The notes under the pieces are model-generated. The model saw only the letters and a list, made by a program, of their open reading frames with translations, was not told the origin of the DNA and did no database searches. From Zopfochytrium polystomum (Eukaryota > Chytridiomycota > Chytridiomycetes > Chytridiales > Chytridiaceae), in the NCBI GenBank assembly GCA_025765615.1, contig JAIVFJ010000298.1:1-64000 (forward strand): a stretch of 64,000 nucleotides of DNA, given 5' to 3'. Below, one piece after another: positions 59,031-64,000 of the stretch (within the stretch, counting starts at the first letter, position 1; each line of letters starts with the position of its first letter). The position numbers and the translations under genes are program-made.

Positions 59031-60049
59031 TTTTTTCTTTCCTCTTTCGATAGGACGCGAGAGCGATTTCTTGCAGACTGCCCCCTGTCCTGTCCGCTGC
59101 CGCCATCCCCGCTTGCTATCTCCACTTTTTCTGTTTCTGTTGGCAATGATCGTCGCAGTCGGTCAGTCGCACGTGAAGCGGCCAGATTTTTTTTTTTTTT
59201 TTGTTCTTTCTTTCTTTCTTTCTCTGTGTTGCGCGCGTCTTTCGAAGAAGACTGCACTCAAATTCAAGGCAGAAATGGTCTGTCTGTCTGTCTGTCTGTC
59301 TGCCAGTCTGTCTCTCCGCCTGTGTGGGAATTTGTTTTCACTGCTGAAACTCCCCGCGTGCCGCCATCTCTGATCTCTCTCCCTGCGAATTTTGCGGTGC
59401 GTCACCATCACCCCACGCACACGCAACGCGTGAAACAGTGCGCAAGGGGCGAGAGACAGACGAGTGAGTTTCGCAACTGGAGATGCTTGCTTTTCACTTG
59501 AAGCCTGTCTGTCTTTGTCTGAAAAAGGCAAAAATGCACCAAGGCGTGGAAGGAACCAATGAAAAACCTTTTGTCAAATTAATGCAAATTGCGAGATAAA
59601 GCTTTCCATTTCTGGAACGTGGTTTTCCAAAACCATGTCGCTTTCGTTTATGAAACAGACAGAAAATAAGGTTTCAAGACGTTTTCCAGACGTCTTCGTC
59701 GGGACACGAACCCGATTCGTCAAAATCACACGCCTAAGGAACTATCCATACTAAGCAGCAGCGTGACCGCCAAGTCGCTCCCAGTCGCGACACTGGAACC
59801 CCGATGTTACAATTGCGTCACTTGTGTTGTCGGAGACAGGGCTGGAGTACCGCACAAGCGCATCATCGCACAAGCTGATAGTTTGTTTTTTTTTTTTTTT
59901 TTTTTGGAAATTAACAAAAAAAAGAATGAAGAAATGACGGACGGCTCCCATAAGCTTTGAAGAGTTACAGCAATAGACGCATGTGACTCAAAACAAATAT
60001 TTGTTTATTACTGAGCAGATTAGTTTAACCAATTTAAATCAGATAGACT
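58775..60049. other. Intergenic interval downstream of the cyclase-like gene
   Basis: Contains CT runs (about 58981-59027), a T run (59188-59201), a TCTG run (about 59278-59302) and T tract 59885-59905. No gene is supported. Confidence 0.5.
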
Positions 60050-63000
60050 TTAGCAGCATAGTAGCTCCAATCTTGCCGGATCTCTTCGATTGTCGAAAAC
60101 ACTAAACGTTTCAATAAGCGCCCGTGCCTCCACAGCAACCCCATCCTTTCCCATCCTCAAGCCTCTGCATCGAAGAATGAGCGCGCGGAGCCTCAGCTGT
60201 GTGTGGGTGGTCATTCCGGAACCGAACTTCAAAATGAACTTCTCCATGCCCTTCTCAAACTTCAGCACATTACCCGACACGATGACGAGGGCGAGCTCTG
60301 CGACTTTAAAACCCAACTTCGAGTAGAAGAAGTTGGAGCGACGCGTTAGGAGTCGTATTGCCATCAGGACGCTGGTCAAGAGTTGAGCGATTTGGGAACG
60401 CTGCACTGCCGTGAAGCTATTTGGTTCGATTAATGAAAGCGCGAGGCTAGAAAGCAAGCAGGTTGCGCCCACGCAAGATAGCGATGCGAAATATATCTGG
60501 TCACGATGCATGGACGATTAGTTGATACTTTGAACGCAAAGCGTTTGGGGAGAAGCGGTTCTTTCCCCTCTACAACTGACCATACCAGATGCATGGGGAC
60601 ACCTTTCAGGCATTCAATCACTCCGAAACAGCAGCGAGATAAAAGCTCGATCCACTCCTCGTTGTTTTCGCCGCTTTCAACCATCATAGCAGAGGCGGCC
60701 AGCCAATTCGCTGCCCCATAAAGAGCAGTTCCACCCATAGACAGCTTCAAGTCTGTCAACTGGACAGAAAGGTAAGTCTTTAACGGACGGAATGGGTTGT
60801 TTTACCCACGCCGTCTTTGAGAAGATCGTGTTTGCACTCTTTGAAAACGTTGTCGGCGTCCAAGTAATCATTGCGAAGGAGGAGCTCCACCGCAACGCAA
60901 CTCTTCAAGCAGAATATAAAGTGACTGTCTTCGCAAAACAACGTCGCCCTCGCAGCGATCGCTTTCATGTCCAATACTCCGTCTTGAAATGTTTGGGGGC
61001 TAAATATTCCAAACCTGTCAAAGAAACATTACATTGCGATAGCCAACCAAGCGCGGTGCAAACGATAGACTTGCATTTGAAGCATTATATGTAAGCCCAG
61101 CCACAATTGCTGCGAGATAACAAAGTACTCGGCTCCAATTGATCGAAAGTGATGCAAGCTTTCAAGGGTGAGAAGAACGTCGTCAAAACCCAGTCGCTCC
61201 GTCGACAGAAAGTTGTAAGCGGTCTGCTCGATGCAGTGGAGAGCCCGACACTCCATCTCATGGCTCGACAAAAGACAGTTTGTGGAGCTGTTGACCAGCG
61301 CCATGCACTTTCGAGACATGTTCTTTGCGCCGACGCAAAATAGGAGGAACCCCATTCTCAGGAACGCGAGCCGCAGCCGAGCGTTCCAGAGGCGATCGCT
61401 GCCAAACTGGCCGCTCGCAAGGATGGTCAAATAGAGTGTCGACATCTGGAAGTGCAGCATATCCAACGGCGATATCTTGTCGTGCAAAAAAGTCTCGTGG
61501 AGCAAATCGAGGACAAACGCAATGTCGTCCAGACGCGATATGCCTTCTCCGGGCGACGCCGCACAGGCGAGAGCGTCGAGCAGCTCGCCGGGCTCTGTGG
61601 CTGGAAGCTTCCGCCGCGTTTCGATTCGTCCTGGAAACGCACTAGGAAACGTCCGAGTGATGTATCCGATGCAAATGTCGCGCACTCGGTCAGGAGTGGC
61701 TTTTTGGATCGAGCGCAGGGTGGAGACGTGACGGATGATCCCCGAGACTGCTTTGGAAGAGCTTTCGGACGATAGTCGGAACGGCGCACCAGTAATTTTG
61801 AAAAGTTTGATGGCAACAGACACGGCCCCGCCTATTTCGCTGGGGAAGGGGGGAGTTTCCGTTCAAGAGAGAAATCAGCAAAAGGGGAAAATGAGCCGAG
61901 GCCACAAGAAGAATCCTTACCCGGTTTTAAACAAAGTCATCGCGTGGAGCCTGCAATCTTTGATATGCTCTGTCAATGGAAGGCTATCGCAGAAGCTGCT
62001 GTCGAGAGAATCTAAGGTGCTCCTCCAGTGCAATGCTTCGGAGAGCTTCCGGCCGTGTGCTGCTGCGCAAAAGCCTTTGTAAATATATTTGCGTTTAAGA
62101 TCTTCTTCTCCTTGTAGCTGGAGAAGGTGCTCGATTATCGCAGGCAGAATGGTCCCATCATCTTCGTCTCCTTGGTATTGCCGAATAAGATGAATGACTA
62201 TTTCACGTCTTATGATCTCTCTTCGCTGCGGAAGCACTGCGGCAAGAATTGAGCGATGTATCACATAGTGGCTGAATGCATAACCATCTTCCCCACTTCT
62301 TGTTTCTAGTTGGAGGAATCCAAATCGATCACTATTTCTTACTAGGTTTTTGATGGATTCAAAAGTGTGATCCTGATTCATGCTGCCCTCACTATCAACC
62401 TTTTGCAAAACGGAAGCGAGTGTAGAAAGCGAGAACCTCTGGCCGATGACGGCAGCGGCATAAAGCAGATCTCGAAATGCAGGTGCGACCGCATCTAATC
62501 TTTGTTAAGCAGTATGAATTTTGGTTTTGGTATCATTTTCCCTTTTTGAATCATACTCAACTGAACGGTGACGGCCGACGCGATCGACCATCCTTGCTGC
62601 CTCAGCAGTTGCAAAACGGAGTTTTCATTCGCTCGCAAGGAACCAGCTCGCAAGGACGTCCTTTTCCGTGATAGAGCAGGTTTCGCCTCCGTGCTACTTC
62701 TTCGCCTTCCAACAGATGAATCTCCTGCTGATTGAGTTGAGACGTATGATTTAATCATCGACGCTATAATGTGAACTGCTATTGGAATTCCATTTGTTTG
62801 CTGCACAATCTCCTCGAGTAGTTCTTCTTCGATGGCTCTCTCAGATGTCAACTCAACTATGCTTCGGATTCCATCTGGTGCGAGGGGTTTCAGAATTATA
62901 TGCTGAGTAGCGAGGCACTCTATCCTGTCAAAGAGTTCCGCTCGGTCCCATTCCTATCACATTGTCAAGGCGGCATCGTTACACGATGAGCAACTTACGT

Positions 63001-64000
63001 CTCTTGTTCTTCCACTGATCGCGAAGAGAACAGAGGGACATGCTTTCACCACCAAAAGTAATACACATTCAGATTCTTGGTCAATCCACTGAGAACCGTC
63101 AGAGGCTCTCAGTTACACAATGATTTAATTACCTGGGCGTCATCACAGAACAGCGATATTTTAAACCCAAGATTTTCAATAGCTCGAAACATTTGCACCA
63201 TTAGAGGTGCCAGGATAGTTCTAAGAGATGCGATAGAGGCTCTACGGTCGCTGGACTTTGATTTCCAGAGGCCCGGAATTGTACTGATCGCTGCCAAAGT
63301 GCGACTGGAACACTGCAACGCGGTCAGAAGCTCTTGTGGGTACGACGCGTCACTGTCTGTAAAAGACGTGGACCTCGTCAAAGCGGCCGGTTCCGTGGTG
63401 GCAACGGACAGCTCAGACTCATTCGTGCTTCTGTTGCTTGCTTCTGCAAAGGCGGCCAGTTCCTGGGGCTGAACCCCCTTTTCGCGAAGTTCTGCCGCAA
63501 AGTTACGAAGCAACGAGCCGAGGAAAGCATAGGAGCTATTATGTGTCATTTCATCCCCAATGGCGTAGCTGGAACGGTGGAGGGTTCGCACGGTCAAACA
63601 AGATACACCGGCATTGAGTAGTTGAGGCACTCACCAACAGACCCACTCTGCCGACGTCGACACAAGACGGAACATGTGCTCGACAAGGGCCGATTTTCCC
63701 ATACCGGACTTTCCAACGAAGAAAGCGATTTGGTTGGGCTCCCCAAGCGCCCATTTTTTTATGGACTGTTCGATCATCTCCACTTCGCCAGTTCTGCCGA
63801 CTAACCTGCTACTGCTTTTGTTGATGGTAGATTTTTGCCAATTGTCCATCTCACTCAGGGGTATGAATACCGGAATCGGTTCGTTCCAACCTACATGCAA
63901 CAAATTCATTCACCTTGAAACCCCTTCACAAAAGTGAAGCTTCGAAAAGATATTACCTTTCAGCTTGGCGCTCGGCAATGACGTATCGAACTTGAACCAA
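60050..64000 (-). CDS. ADCY10-like (soluble adenylyl cyclase type) protein, 5' end outside window
   Basis: Multi-exon gene read from the right edge to a stop at 60050. The first visible exon (64000-63957) ends in FDTSLPSAKLK and continues after the intron as G-WNEPIPVFIPL, which resembles the end of a class III cyclase domain. Then follow a P-loop NTPase domain (LVGRTGEVEMIEQSI, AFFVGKSGMGKSALVEHMF), a Walker-B-like LFCDDAQW, and a long helical, TPR-like region to the end. This order matches mammalian ADCY10 (cyclase, AAA/STAND ATPase, helical tail), a bicarbonate-regulated cAMP source. The last exons read 61839-61071, 61014-60806, 60759-60596 and 60496-60050; an upstream exon ends at 61921. 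Catalytic cyclase residues are not in the window, so activity cannot be judged. A cyclase-linked ATPase regulator is the alternative. Confidence 0.6.

Overview
The window is nuclear DNA from a eukaryote, most likely an early-diverging zoosporic (chytrid-like) fungus. Genes are GC-rich and mostly split by short GT-AG introns of about 60-260 bp. The gene set mixes fungal hallmarks (Cdc4-type F-box/WD40 protein, Q-rich SWI1 with ARID domain, DHA-type MFS pumps) with genes usually missing from yeasts and moulds (SMG9, a soluble-adenylyl-cyclase-like protein, a VWD/EGF surface protein). The species assignment is inference.

Layout. 1-1370: array of hairpin-forming repeats in a higher-order pattern. 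1371-4493: gene-free, microsatellite-rich. 4494-6808 (+): secreted VWD-domain surface protein. 8640-13226 (+): decayed, AT-richer transposase-like coding region with P-element-like motifs. 13645-15212 (+): exopolyphosphatase. 15462-20165 (+): Cdc4-like SCF substrate receptor, followed by an inverted degenerate copy of its own 3' end. 21700-23920 (+): MFS transporter, with a decayed copy at 24444-25040 and an intact paralogue on the other strand at 38151-40187. 25187-26651 (-): F-box protein. 27020-27820 (-): HNH-domain protein.

28160-37810 is the mobile-element zone. It holds four tRNA-like SINE copies, a ~0.7-kb repeat present twice, a Copia gag, a fold-back made of Copia fragments, and a complete, very young but internally deleted Ty3/gypsy chromovirus (31659-34775). 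That element has identical-looking 321-bp LTRs, a 5-bp target-site duplication, a Tf1/sushi-type self-priming site and heat-shock-element clusters in its LTRs. A medium-chain dehydrogenase/reductase gene (35572-37042) lies inside the right part of this zone.

41600-42815 (+): isopentenyl-diphosphate isomerase. 43057-47847 (-): SWI1/ARID subunit, diverging with a 16-bp gap from a secreted NlpC/P60-like protein (47864-48884, +). 50356-53562 (-): SMG9. 53965-58774 (-): three tandem aquaporin genes. 60050 to beyond the right edge (-): ADCY10-like protein, 5' part outside the window.

The genes serve separate housekeeping or surface roles (ubiquitin ligase targeting, chromatin remodelling, mRNA surveillance, isoprenoid and polyphosphate metabolism, water/solute and drug transport, cAMP signalling). 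No operon-like logic is expected or seen. A technical caveat affects many calls: at least eight genes are broken by single-base shifts, many in homopolymer runs, often by one extra base. This looks more like uncorrected sequencing error than mass pseudogenisation, so I call those genes through the shifts and flag each position.
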